A DNA stretch of 20,533 nucleotides, from NCBI GenBank assembly GCA_003254885.1, contig QANT01006121.1, positions 1 to 20,533 of the forward strand. The letters run 5' to 3'. The notes beneath the pieces are model-generated. The model did not search any database. It was not told where the DNA came from and worked only from the letters and a program-made list of their open reading frames with translations. The translations under genes were made by a program, and so were the position numbers. The DNA comes from Purshia tridentata. Taxonomy: Eukaryota > Streptophyta > Magnoliopsida > Rosales > Rosaceae. Within the stretch, counting starts at the first letter, position 1. Each line of letters begins with the position of its first letter. Positions 1 through 9,155 of the stretch are shown one piece after another.

Positions 1-261
1 TGTATAACTTAATTTCTTCCTCTCTGGAACCAATTTAAGGATCCAACAGAGAGTGAGAGAGAGAGAGAGAGACGTTGTAGGATTTATACCAATTTGTTTA
101 TGTATAGGGTGTTCGATCAATTCAAAAATAGACTCACAAATGTTTGTAAACTCTAAGAAGTTATGAAATATATATATATATATATATTGTTTCAAATATG
201 ATTGTTTGTTAATATACTTGTTACTCATTTGTAGTCGGTGGAAAACGAACTAAGTATTTTA
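1..261. repeat. AT-rich intergenic sequence with (GA)9 and (AT)10 microsatellites
   Basis: There is no gene here. A (GA)9 tract lies at 55-72 and an (AT)n tract at about 168-187. The rest is AT-rich, stop-dense sequence with no reading frame that looks coding. Simple repeats of this sort are common between plant genes and are likely to vary in length between individuals. Confidence 0.8.
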
Positions 262-430
262 GGCTCCATTTGGTATCTGATTTAAAAACAATTTTTTTAA
301 AAAAATAACACTAAATCGTTTTTAAATTGAAAAAAATGTGTTAGGCAACCCATTTTTAAAAATAAATATCCAAAAATATTAAAAAAACAATCTTTTTTCT
401 CAAAACAATGAACTATCTTTTTCACAATTT
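262..430. repeat. Possible hAT-MITE end fragment, poly-A/T rich
   Basis: The segment opens with GGCTCCATTTGGTATCTGAT, which resembles the GGCTC(T/C)GTTTGG ends of many plant hAT-type MITEs. It continues as A/T homopolymer-rich sequence. I could not find the matching inverted end or a flanking 8-bp duplication, so this is at most one end of a degraded element. The resemblance is from memory of such termini. Confidence 0.25.
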
Positions 431-1594
431 TTTTCTTTCTTGAATCTCCTCCATTTCTAGGACTAGGGCTCTTCTACTCGACTACTCCTAATGGGCCTAA
501 AAAGTTCTGTTAGAAACTTGTTGATGTCGCTCTGTCGTTGTTGTCATCCGATGAAGATTTCAAAAACAGAGCCTTCAATATTTTAGCAAAACTCGGCCTA
601 TGATGAATTAGGTTTCGGACGATTAGGCTTGGTGAGGAATGACCCAAGTTCCATGTCCTTATAGTTTTGGAGAATTTTTTACTTAAATTTGGTTGGTGTG
701 GTATATTTTGCCAAATGTTTCCTTATATTTTGAGAACTTTTCAATTAAGGATTAATTATAAACTTCGTTTAAATTGGCAGGTGAAATAGTAAATTGAGAT
801 GGTTTAATTGACTAAGGAAATAAACTCTCCTAACAGTATATCAGGATTCGAACTCTCCTCTTTCTCCTAAAAAAAAAAGAAGGCAGGTGAAATGACAATA
901 TACCTTGCGGGTATAGATGTATTTTTCTTTGAATGCTCTTTTAAGGCTAACATATGCTTTTGTAAGTTTGAATCATTTTCTATGTTGGTCCTTGTAATTT
1001 TAATGATTTTCCACTTTCTAACAACTGGAAAAATTGAAATAATAAGAATCACAGTGAAAAATGGTAGAAATTATAGCCTTAAAGGAGACCGGAATGATAA
1101 GAATGCCTTACAAGAAATTTTTTTTTGGTGGAGGCCTTACAATAATTTAGAAAGACATATTATATATCAGAGTTATGCCTTGAGAGGTATTGGAGTCGGG
1201 AAGCTGTGCCTCTCTCCTCCACGGGAGCTCCCATTTCATGGTCATTTTGTTTGTCAATTTAAAATGGAGGCAAAATTGAAAAGGTTCCTGATTTGTCCTT
1301 GATTGAGAATTATTTAAAATACTGAGACGTATTTAGTCAAAACAACTAAGGGGACATATCGATGTCTTATAACCATCTACCCCGAAGATCAAACATTCAT
1401 ATTATCAAACTATATATCTATCAGGAGATGTTGTGTAGCCTAATTGAAAAAGTCATAGAATTACTTATACTATACTTAAATTTAATTTCTCTCTTAAAAA
1501 AAAAAACTACATATTCACTGTTACTTTGGGCCTAGGATAATTTGTTGTTGAGTTTTGGGCTTTAGCTTTGGGCTTTGGGCCCATGCAATGAAAG
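431..1594. other. Intergenic sequence without a supportable gene
   Basis: This stretch holds moderate-complexity AT-rich DNA. Two open frames overlap on opposite strands at 867-1302, but neither shows a recognisable domain, a plausible composition or splice-consistent context. I treat them as chance. No RNA gene or clear transposon boundary is visible. Confidence 0.6.
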
Positions 1595-1800
1595 AAAATG
1601 TTAAAAGCATTTGCAATGGTGGTGTTCAATGCAATTTTATTGCATAAAATTGAACATTAAAATCCACTTGTAGTGGTATAGTTTAGTTCATTGTAATTGA
1701 TGCAATTGCAATAGAGGGTGCATAAAATAGCATCTTGGTATGAATTGTAATAGCACCAGACAAGGGCCTCATATGTCACATGGGCGGCTGACACTCTCAC
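1595..1800. repeat. Palindromic MITE-like sequence
   Basis: The segment contains dense internal inverted repeats. GTTCAAT at 1624 pairs with ATTGAAC at about 1649, enclosing a TTTTAT/ATAAAA stem, and a small CCACTTGTAGTGG palindrome lies at about 1664-1676. Repeated GCAATGGTGG-, TGCAAT- and TTGCAT-type words recall small plant DNA transposons. I could not fix its ends or a target duplication, so family and borders are open. Confidence 0.3.
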
Positions 1801-2120
1801 TTGTAGTTTTTTTTTTTAAAATAAATTTATTACAATTTTGGTTACCTTAGTTTTTTTGGGATGCGGATCCTTACCTTTTAATCTGGCCTACATTAATTAC
1901 AAGGGTTAATCTTATCATTTTTTTTTTTCAAAAAAGGCAGTGTAAATAGAAGCAACAAGGACAAAGATAAATTGAGAGCTAAAATAATATAAAAGTTCTT
2001 GGATTAGTCTAAGTAGTAAGAGTAAAATAATGACTTAGAATTAAGTTAAGTTGAGCATAAATTTTTAATTAAAAATAAAAAAGAAATTAGGTTTATCACC
2101 TATTTCCCCACCAAAAATAC
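1801..2120. other. Intergenic AT-rich sequence
   Basis: Runs of T at 1808-1817 and 1918-1928, and A/T-rich sequence throughout. No gene, RNA gene or mobile element boundary can be supported. Confidence 0.6.
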
Positions 2121-2357
2121 TTAGTGGTGACAACTTAGCATCCAATAGTCGACGTACGTGTCATTTTCTAAGGTCAACTTGTGATGTCTTTTGTCTGCCA
2201 CCTGTTCACAAAACCTTCCATTTTCAAGTAATTGGACCTCTCCACCATCGCCTCTGTCTCCTCTACGTCTGTTTATACCCCAAAGGAACATTAACAGAAA
2301 GAGTCCTTCAACAATGAACATGAAAAGTACAAATATAAAAACTACATGATGGTCCAC
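2121..2357 (-). CDS. Doubtful small open frame, hydrophobic N-terminus
   Basis: This open frame would encode 78 residues. The first 28 or so form a strongly hydrophobic segment (MDHHVVFIFVLFMFIVEGLF and onward) that could pass as a signal anchor. An RRRGDRGDGGE basic/acidic patch and a polar tail with three cysteines in total follow. The layout loosely resembles a small secreted or membrane peptide precursor, but I recognise no family and see no peptide signature such as CLE, CEP, RALF or PSK. The surroundings look like repeats. It may be a chance frame or an exon remnant; I would not rely on it. Confidence 0.15.
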   Translation of the reverse strand: MDHHVVFIFVLFMFIVEGLFLLMFLWGINRRRGDRGDGGEVQLLENGRFCEQVADKRHHKLTLENDTYVDYWMLSCHH

Positions 2358-2635
2358 AGGACCATACCTTCGAGTTCAATACTTTATTTCTCAACTATTT
2401 GCTTTCTTTCCCAATAAAATTCATCATTTTGCCTAAAAACACGAGCTACAGATGAGCTATTACCCTACGACTTGAAAAAAAAAATTTCTTAGTAAATTAT
2501 TTAGCCCATAAGTTCGAGTTTTGACCTAAGTATTATGAACCAAGCCCGTACAAGTGCACTAATGGTGCTAGGCGCATAGACATTAACTCCATTAAAACTA
2601 CAATGTTGAATAATGTGTGCAATGTACGTAGTTGG
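2358..2635. other. Intergenic sequence
   Basis: AT-rich sequence with no supportable gene. A short hairpin, ATGGTCC-ACA-GGACCAT, sits at 2349-2365 at the start of the doubtful small frame. Nothing else stands out. Confidence 0.5.
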
Positions 2636-3040
2636 GGATCAATTGTGGGATCAATAGAAGTTTTCCATTCTAGGATCGATCCCCTTTCAAGTGGAATCGA
2701 TTCCACTCTTTCTGACGATTTTAGGTGCTTTTTAAAAAAAATTTTTTTAAGTGTTTATTGCAAGTTATAGGATTTATTTTGCTCCAAGACTTTCCTTTAT
2801 GTTTTTCTAGTTAAATTAGGATTTTATTTTTCATGTTTTGGAATCGTTTCTTGCAAGTAAAGACTTTACTTTTAGTTGTCTTCTTAGCCAATTAGGTTTG
2901 CTTTTCTTTTCCTCGTTTAATAAGGTTTAATTCTCTATATAAAACCAACTCATGATTGTAAATTGTAATAGAGGTTTTTGGATTATTATTAATGAAAATA
3001 TGAGAGAGAGTTTCTTCGATATCTTTTCCTATTGTTATGA
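2636..3040 (+). mobile_element. Possible LTR-retrotransposon LTR remnant
   Basis: The tail of this segment looks like the promoter and R region of a plant LTR: a TATA-like CTATATAAAACC at about 2936-2947, then sequence ending in TAATGAAAATATGAGAGAGAG, a type often seen at the 3' side of Ty1/copia LTRs. A perfect 16-bp palindrome, GTGGAATCGATTCCAC, lies at 2691-2706 upstream. I see no internal coding region, no primer-binding site and no convincing TG...CA ends, so this is a suggestion of a decayed or solo LTR only. Confidence 0.3.
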
Positions 3041-3365
3041 TAGATAATTACATAAAAACCCAAATGTCATCATGCTTTCGGGCAAAATTGAAGGGGTTTT
3101 TTTTTTAATATAAATCCATTGGATTAAAGATTAATTGACTTTAAATACCAAATTTCAATAATTTTTTAATTTAGATACTAAAATTTAATAACATTTTAAA
3201 TTAGGTACTAGTTGAAAAGTCAAACATAATAATATAATAAAAGGCACTATAATTCATAAATATTACATCATATGCCACTACAATAAAATATATATATCCA
3301 TACTATTACATTAATTTATACTATATTGTATTAAAACTAAAAAAAATCAATCCAATCACATCTTA
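3041..3365. other. AT-rich intergenic sequence
   Basis: Very AT-rich DNA with a T10 run at about 3100 and loosely repeated words such as TTTAGATACTAAAATTTAATA and TTAAATTAGGTACTAG. It probably belongs to the same old repeat as the iterated segment that follows. No gene is visible. Confidence 0.5.
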
Positions 3366-3612
3366 ACTGTGACTGTCTTACAATTTAGTTGTGATTGTCT
3401 TAGTAAGTTGAAAAGGACAACTCCCACCACTATACTAAGTATTATTTTGAGTAAAAGTATTGTTTTGACCTCTATTTATACTATATTGTAATACAATTTC
3501 TCTTTAAAAATTTCAATTTAGTCACAACCTAACTGTGACTGTATCACTATTTAGCTGTGACTGTCATTCAATCACAACTAAATTTGAAGTTGAGTGTTGT
3601 ACAGTCACAACT
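3366..3612. repeat. Iterated GTGACTG / CAGTCAC motif cluster
   Basis: Within about 245 bp the word TGTGACTG, or TGTGATTG, occurs four times on the plus strand (near 3369, 3394, 3533 and 3556). Its inverse, (A/C)AGTCACAAC or AATCACAAC, occurs three times (near 3520, 3580 and 3602). Several copies carry flanking TTAG/CTAA, so the repeated unit is about 12-14 bp. Opposite orientations could pair into small hairpins. No family is recognised. It may be the subterminal repeat region of an unidentified DNA transposon. Confidence 0.45.
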
Positions 3613-4300
3613 AAAACTCAAGTTGAGACTATATTAACTAATTTCCAAGACAATATAAAAGTATCAAAGACAATTTTGTCAAAACTTTATAAAACCTATC
3701 ATATGTGAGCCAAAGGACAGTAGAAGGGCAAATTTGTCAAACAAATGGGCTGTAAATTTGTGACCTATTCTAAAAATCAAGTTCATTAGTTAGTAGTCAA
3801 ATCTAAAAATTATGAGCAAAATTGATTTTCTAAAAAAGTATTGAAACTAGATATTTAATCCTAAATTTCTATTGGATTACTTCATTTTATGATTTTCCTG
3901 AGTCAACTATATTATTTAGCATACCTAGATTGCCTCTACGTATTCAAGTGGTAATTCTTAATGATTCACAGTTAAATACCAATTTTAGCAATTGAATTTT
4001 TATATTTATTATTATGACTATCAATTCTTACCATTTATGTTTTAATTTTATTTTGAACGGTTAACATATTTTTATTCTGGTTATGTATCCCTTTTTGGCT
4101 TTGGGCTGGTTTTCATTTGTGGTTTGAAGTCTGTATTCAGTGCATTGTAACTTCCAGACTCAATGTAACTAGTTTATTTTTAATTACCTTATGTATAAGT
4201 TTAAATTTCGATAATTATGATATTGTTTTCTTGTATTCATGTGTTAGTATATCATTATTTAGATTTCTTTTTATCTGTATTAATTTTTACTTCATTTTTT
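3613..4300. other. Intergenic sequence without a gene
   Basis: AT-rich DNA. Short open frames on the plus strand near 4117-4440 are products of low-complexity T-rich sequence. No splice-consistent coding region or RNA gene is seen. Confidence 0.55.
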
Positions 4301-4304
4301 TTTT

Positions 4305-4565
4305 TCCAAACTAAGTTGGAGATATATTCTTACTCTTCTATCTTTTTGTTATCCTATGTCAAACGTATATTCTTATTCTTTTTCTTATGCATCATCATTG
4401 ATTTATTCTTTTCTTCTTTTTCTTCTTTTTTCAACCTAAGTTAGAAAATATATTCTTTTTCAACTTGATTCAACTTGAGTTAGAGGGATATTTTTCTTCT
4501 TATTATTTCTCTCATCTCTTTTTCACATGAGCTAGAGGTATATATTTTTTCTTCTTTTTTTAGAC
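4305..4565 (+). repeat. Pyrimidine-rich decayed tandem repeat
   Basis: Four degenerate copies of a unit read as C(A/C)AAC(C)T(A/G)AGTT(A/G)GAG(A/G)TATATTCTT followed by a TTCTTCTTTTT tract occur near 4311, 4430, 4472 and 4525. Copies differ in spacing (roughly 45-120 bp) and in the length of the CTT-rich spacer. The plus strand is strongly T/C-biased. I infer an old minisatellite expanded by slippage. No coding potential is seen. Confidence 0.5.
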
Positions 4566-5700
4566 CTATTGCTCTTGTATATTGTTCATATTATGATTTA
4601 TATTTATATACCTTAAGGGTAAGTTTTTTTTTTAAAATTTTATTTGTAGGTGTAGGTTTGTATATATTTGAGTTGACTTATTATGTTTATTGTTTTTCCC
4701 AATAGGTAGACTATATATATATATGTATATTTTGTGTTTAAGGTAATTGATTTTTATATGCTGATGTTTATATATGATTGCTAACATTGTTTTTTTATTT
4801 TTATATTTGGAGTAGGTATCATGGAAATCCAACAATTAAAATAATCAAAATTAATAGTAATAAATGCTGTAAATCATGAATTTTTAATTAATTTCTATAT
4901 TTACCTCGAAGGGCAAAATATACATTCTGAATTGCTGATGTGAAAAAAAAAGAGTTTATATATAATATCAAAGTCAACAGGCCTGAACCTAATATGTTAT
5001 GATCAAAATTGAGTTATATCTAAAACTTTCAAATGTGTTTTCTGTAGTATTTTATGATAATTGTAATTTAAAGTCCTTTTCAATTATGTGATATGGAACA
5101 TGTATTGGTATAGTTTTGTGATAGAGGTAAGTCCTAGCTAATAGATCGAGATTGCTGATCAGAAGTTTTATTGTAGTAGAAGACTTTGTTATTCTCTTAT
5201 ATATGAATCACGAAAATTACAAGTACGTGGTGATGTACCACTTTTAGGAACACTGTTCTTAAAAGGACACTTATCACTCACTTAGACAAATGGTGATACT
5301 CATCACGGGTGACCAAAATAGCACTCCTGAATCACGTTGTAAACATTCGGGACGTTTAATCAAGAAATTCACACCTTTCTTGATGAGGCCAAGCACACTG
5401 CAGCTATATATAATTAACTTTGTCAACCGAAATAATTAAAGTGCAGAAAGTGGGAGCCATTAATTTCAAAGTGGGTCGAGTAGTAATTGCTGATGGTATG
5501 CAGCCAAGCAGCACTAAGAATGAGATCAGATCTAGTATGCATGGAATGAAACAGAAGATATAAAGTTGGGCTTCAACAGCAAAAGCTGCGAAACAGATGA
5601 TCGTTATAATTATCCTTTGGAGCTTACGAGTTTCATTTCAACCATATATCATCATGACTGTACACAAAACTGATATAGCCCATATATCCACATAATCCAC
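4566..5700. other. Intergenic sequence without a supportable gene
   Basis: About 1.1 kb of AT-rich sequence. Short frames on the minus strand (4632-4835 and 5633-5839) are low-complexity translations, for example Ile/Tyr runs over an (AT) tract and a Ser-Leu run over a (GA) tract. A small IR, AGGAACACTGTTCTT, lies near 5247. No RNA gene or mobile element boundary was found. Confidence 0.55.

Positions 5701-5727
<27 letters not shown>
5701..5727. repeat. (AG)13 microsatellite
   Basis: An uninterrupted 27-base AG dinucleotide tract in intergenic DNA. It is expected to be polymorphic in length. Confidence 0.95.
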
Positions 5728-5731
<4 letters not shown>

Positions 5732-6120
5732 TATGGAACATTGTTTATGGACTATATAAGTACGTACGACAATATTGATGAGCAAAGCAAAGTTAGAGTC
5801 ATATTCCACGTGTACGTAGGCAGAAACTAGATTAAGCATGAATCATCGAACTTTTATATATAAAACCCGACAAAACACGAACATGTCCACTACCATTCTC
5901 CTCTCTCAGATTTCTTCATACGATATTATGTCATATGCCGTATCTAAACTCAGAAATGAAGCCCCAACTACTCTTGTCTATACTCGCCATTTTCCCATGT
6001 GCGTCTCTCTCTATTGTCGTCCTTGAATTTAATTAGCAAATTCTTTCCCCTTCAATTAAATAATCTTATTCGTTCATTAGTATATACAAGCTATGTTATA
6101 CAAATAAAATAGAGGCCAAA
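5728..6120. other. Intergenic sequence with a G-box word
   Basis: A CCACGTGT word (G-box core CACGTG) lies at 5806-5813. The plus-strand frame at 5838-6026 has no recognisable domain and no supporting context. No gene is called. Confidence 0.5.
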
Positions 6121-6134
6121 ATTCAGTGCTATTT

Positions 6135-6200
6135 TGCTCATCACGAAAGGTGGTGATGAACATTATCACCATATTAGATAGTTGACACGTGTCCCTCAAA
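6135..6200. repeat. Interlaced short inverted repeats
   Basis: CATCAC at about 6140 pairs with GTGATG at about 6154, and the overlapping GGTGAT pairs with ATCACC about 10 bases further on. A palindromic ACACGTGT (G-box core) lies at 6185-6192. Similar CATCAC/GGTGA words recur near 5300 and 16830, suggesting a small dispersed repeat. Function is unknown. Confidence 0.35.
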
Positions 6201-6876
6201 CTAAAAAAACTAATTATTTATAAAATGACTCTTAGACAAACTCAAAATTTCATCAATTAACAATTGCTCACAAGGCCCATTAGGCTATAGTTTGTCAAAA
6301 ATAGCAAAAAGGCTAAGAAAATTAATCATAGAGAATTCGGACTCATTAATTTTGTTCAACCATTTTTAATATATGTGTGTCCAAGCAGTCGATGAAAGAG
6401 AGAAAGAAAGAGGAGAGAACAAAGCCACCGTTGCATGTCTAGATTAAGTTCATAATGAGGAGTCCAATTTGTTTTGCGATTGTTGGAAGTACAAAGGGAC
6501 AAAGGATATCATTGACTATCATTACATAAGCGTAGTTTAAGTTAGGAAGGAATTAATGTTCCTTCCTTGGAACGACCTTGTGGCTATTTTGGATATATAT
6601 AGGTTATAACATGACACAGTGAGACTACTCGTACGTAGTTTCTTGGTTTGTGATGTGTCTGGGATTCAAAGACAAACTTCACCGCAATCACTGCCGACCT
6701 GAAAGATTATGATCCCACCATCATGGTGCACTAATCCAATTTCTTATTATCTTTAATGATATGAAGATTATATATAACTTGACATGAATTATTTCACTAC
6801 CTGTTTGGGAGCACATAGTCTGCTAGCCTTAGTATTATATCCCTCAACCCATGTGCTTGGCTCACTTATGTTTTGA
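6201..6876. other. Intergenic sequence
   Basis: AT-rich intergenic DNA, with a purine-rich stretch near 6390-6425. No open frame of note, no RNA gene and no clear transposon ends are seen. Confidence 0.55.
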
Positions 6877-7414
6877 TGTTGTGGGCGATAGAAATAATTG
6901 GGCCCGAGCCCAGAATGGAGGAGTAGAACCAGGCCCAGCTAAAGGGAAGCCCAGTCACGTAGTTAGGCCCAAAAGGTCGACGCAAATTAAAACCCAAGGT
7001 AGAAAAACGGTAAAATATTAAAAACAGAACCCGAATAAATCTCATCCTTAATGACCCACGAACCGAATAAAGGCGCCAACGATCAAATGCATTAAAGAAA
7101 AATAACGGGAAGAAAATGGCGCGAAGGTAACGGTAGGGATTATTTTTGCTATATAAGAAATGTTGCGATCCCATGAAAAGGGAGGAAAAAAGAGAAACTT
7201 AGGAAGAGAAGAGATTTACTAAGAAACACTTAAGGGTTATTTCACTCATTTTGGCATCGGAGTGTCATTGCAGGTACACCCCACGGGAGGTTTTCAATCA
7301 TTCGAGGAGACAAAGAAGTTCGAAGCAAGCGCGACGTTCGAGCAGTGGGCTCGTAGTTGATTGATTCATTGTTGATTGTTAAAGTTAGGCCCAGCAAGAA
7401 TTTTAGCATCAACA
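6877..7414 (+). mobile_element. Probable solo LTR of a Ty3/gypsy-type retrotransposon
   Basis: The segment starts TGTTG and ends CAACA, the short inverted ends typical of LTRs, and is about 538 bp. It contains a TATA box (CTATATAAG, about 7149-7157). Downstream is a run containing GGCATCGGAGTGTCATTGCA and GGTACACC near 7252-7281, a sequence type I associate with the R/U5 part of Ty3/gypsy LTRs. Local GC content is clearly higher than in the flanks. No primer-binding site, gag/pol sequence or second LTR is seen, so it would be a solo LTR left by recombination. I found no matching 5-bp target duplication (flanks TTTGA and AACGT), so the exact ends may be off by a few bases. Confidence 0.45.
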
Positions 7415-7600
7415 AACGTTATATATATATGGCCGGGGTGCTCAAGTAAAATTGCAAAGTAAATGGTTTGAAACCTTGCCATATATATACAATATGCCTG
7501 CCTATTGGAGTCGATGGATATTCTATTTCTCTTTGTTGTTGATATTGTATTTATGTTCGAAATTATATTGTTTATGATTTTAGTTTAATTATGTTTACCG

Positions 7601-7833
7601 TATGAGTTTTACATACTAAATTTGGGATACAAATTAAAACAAAACCCAAGCTTGAGCAAGGGTATCATTTTTCCCTCAATAGGGGCATCAGATTCCCTTG
7701 AGTCAGGAAACCATTTCCCTTCCCTGCACTTGCCAAACGTAGGAATGGAATTGATTTCCCATTCTCAGGCCTCCAAAACTTGAACCAAACGAGCCCTATG
7801 AGTTTTACATACTAAATTTGGGATACAAATTAA
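7601..7833. repeat. 37-bp perfect direct repeats flanking a 159-bp insert
   Basis: Positions 7601-7637 and 7797-7833 are identical over 37 bases (beginning TATGAGTTTTACATACTAAA). The 159 bp between them (7638-7796) is different in character, richer in C and G. It ends in CTTGAACCAAACGAGCCC, whose reverse complement starts GGGCTCGTTTGGTTC like many plant hAT-MITE termini. The partner terminus is absent at the left, so the insert is a one-ended fragment. A 37-bp duplication is too long for a normal target-site duplication. Repair of a staggered break with filler DNA fits better. Confidence 0.75.
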
Positions 7834-8850
7834 TTCCCAGCACTACTTATTAAACAACTAAACGCACTAATTTTCACTTGTCCAAATCATTCACGTACAC
7901 TACCTAGTACCCAAAAATATGAGTCCCTAGTGTAATTTAAGGGTTGTGAGGGATTACTAGCAGGAAGTCTAACTTCGCTCCTCAATTAAGTAAACGCTAT
8001 ATTCGATGCCCCACATTGACCTATTTGAAGTTTGAAATTGAGAAGGAAACAGCGATATATGAAAGTACTTAGAAAATTCCGAACATCTAGAAATTAGTCA
8101 ATATAGCAACATGTCTTTGGCAATTAAGTCTGATTATTTGGCCAAGATTTGAAAGAGACAGAAATGGTTCACTGTAATGGGACTAAAAGTCTTATAATTA
8201 AGTCGATATCGTACGGTGGTTCAATGCACCCAGTGATAAATGTACTATATCAATTATTTCTTGTGAGATATTACATATGTGATTATCGATCATGTTCCTT
8301 GTTAGTCTAGTTAAGCTGGTTTATCATGTTTAACATTTAGTACTTATAATAGAAATTTGACAAGATATTACATCATCTCTAACTTGTTCGAGATAAGATC
8401 GGGAGACTCAGAATGATCAAGTGGGATTGGACCCATGATTAGATGGGTAAATTAATGATCAATAATTACAAAATTTTACACAAGACTAATTGGTATATAT
8501 ATATTTTTAAGAATTTAGATTATTTGCTATACTTTTTTTTTTGACCAATTAGATTATTTGCTATACTTGTTTTTATTTATTCCAATTATGATTATGTACG
8601 ACAGATCTACATACATCAAAAAATTGTTATGAATTAATTTTCTCTTTTAGAGATAAATCATTGAATGAAGTAAAAAAAGTATAAAAAACAAATGATCTGA
8701 ATTGCAAATGATAACCCATTTTCTCACTCTAGCTCTAAACCAAGACCTTATTTATATTGGGTTTGTACTAATTTATGCCAAAAGAAAAATAAATATGGGG
8801 TTTGTTTATAGAGGAATTTAATTTGCTTGGACCGACAAGGGATTGTAATG
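7834..8850. other. Intergenic sequence upstream of the zinc-finger gene
   Basis: AT-rich DNA with no gene. The word AATTAGATTATTTGCTATACTT occurs twice (around 8513 and 8549), separated by a T-run, as a small local duplication. The last few hundred bases could include distal promoter elements of the downstream zinc-finger gene, but no element can be assigned by eye. Confidence 0.5.
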
Positions 8851-8904
8851 CTGCCATATATTAATGGGCGACAACTCTTCGATTCCCCACTGATCTTTGC
8901 AGCA

Positions 8905-8907
<3 letters not shown>

Positions 8908-8935
<28 letters not shown>
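8908..8935. repeat. (TC)14 microsatellite
   Basis: An uninterrupted 28-base TC tract immediately upstream of the candidate TATA box of the zinc-finger gene. GA/CT tracts in plant promoters can bind BBR/BPC proteins; whether this one does is unknown. Confidence 0.9.
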
Positions 8936-8938
<3 letters not shown>

Positions 8939-9115
8939 AACATACACACAAACACACACAGAGACACTGACATTATAAGGCCATCTCCATTTCACTACTT
9001 CTTTACTATTTGTGGTTACAGGAAACGGTGATACGTATACAACTTTCAGACCCTCATGATATAATCCCACACAACCCTCTTCTTCCCCCTACTTCACATA
9101 ATTCATATATTGATA

Positions 9116-9149
9116 TCTCTCTCTCTCCCTCTCTCTCTCTCTCTCCCTC
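9116..9149. repeat. CT-rich microsatellite in the 5' leader
   Basis: An interrupted CT tract, with two CCCT breaks, ends seven bases before the zinc-finger start codon. Pyrimidine-rich leaders of this kind are common in plant genes. Confidence 0.85.
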
Positions 9150-9155
9150 ATTTTC

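Larger units (their letters stand above)
8851..9155 (+). promoter_or_regulatory. Putative promoter and 5' leader of the zinc-finger gene
   Basis: The best TATA-like word is TATAAGG at 8974-8980, about 180 bp before the start codon; a second candidate, ATATATT, is near 8857. A (TC)14 tract at 8908-8935 and an AC-rich tract at 8943-8966 precede it. A CT-rich tract at 9116-9149 ends just before the start codon, as in many plant 5' leaders. If transcription starts about 30 bp after the TATAAGG, the leader also contains a minimal upstream frame ATG-ATA-TAA at 9056-9064. The promoter assignment is inference. Confidence 0.4.

Noticed and set aside
867..1302. Overlapping open frames of 61 and 136 codons on opposite strands
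   Set aside because: No domain, low-complexity composition and no supporting splice or promoter context; the plus-strand frame runs through generic AT-rich DNA.
4117..4444. Two hydrophobic plus-strand frames rich in Phe, Ile, Leu and Ser
   Set aside because: They translate a T-rich low-complexity tract; the apparent membrane segments are a composition artefact.
5633..5839. Minus-strand frame with a Ser-Leu run
   Set aside because: The run is a translation of the (AG)13 microsatellite; nothing else in it looks coding.
6866..7174. 102-codon minus-strand frame
   Set aside because: It lies within the probable solo LTR, antisense to its promoter, and shows no domain.
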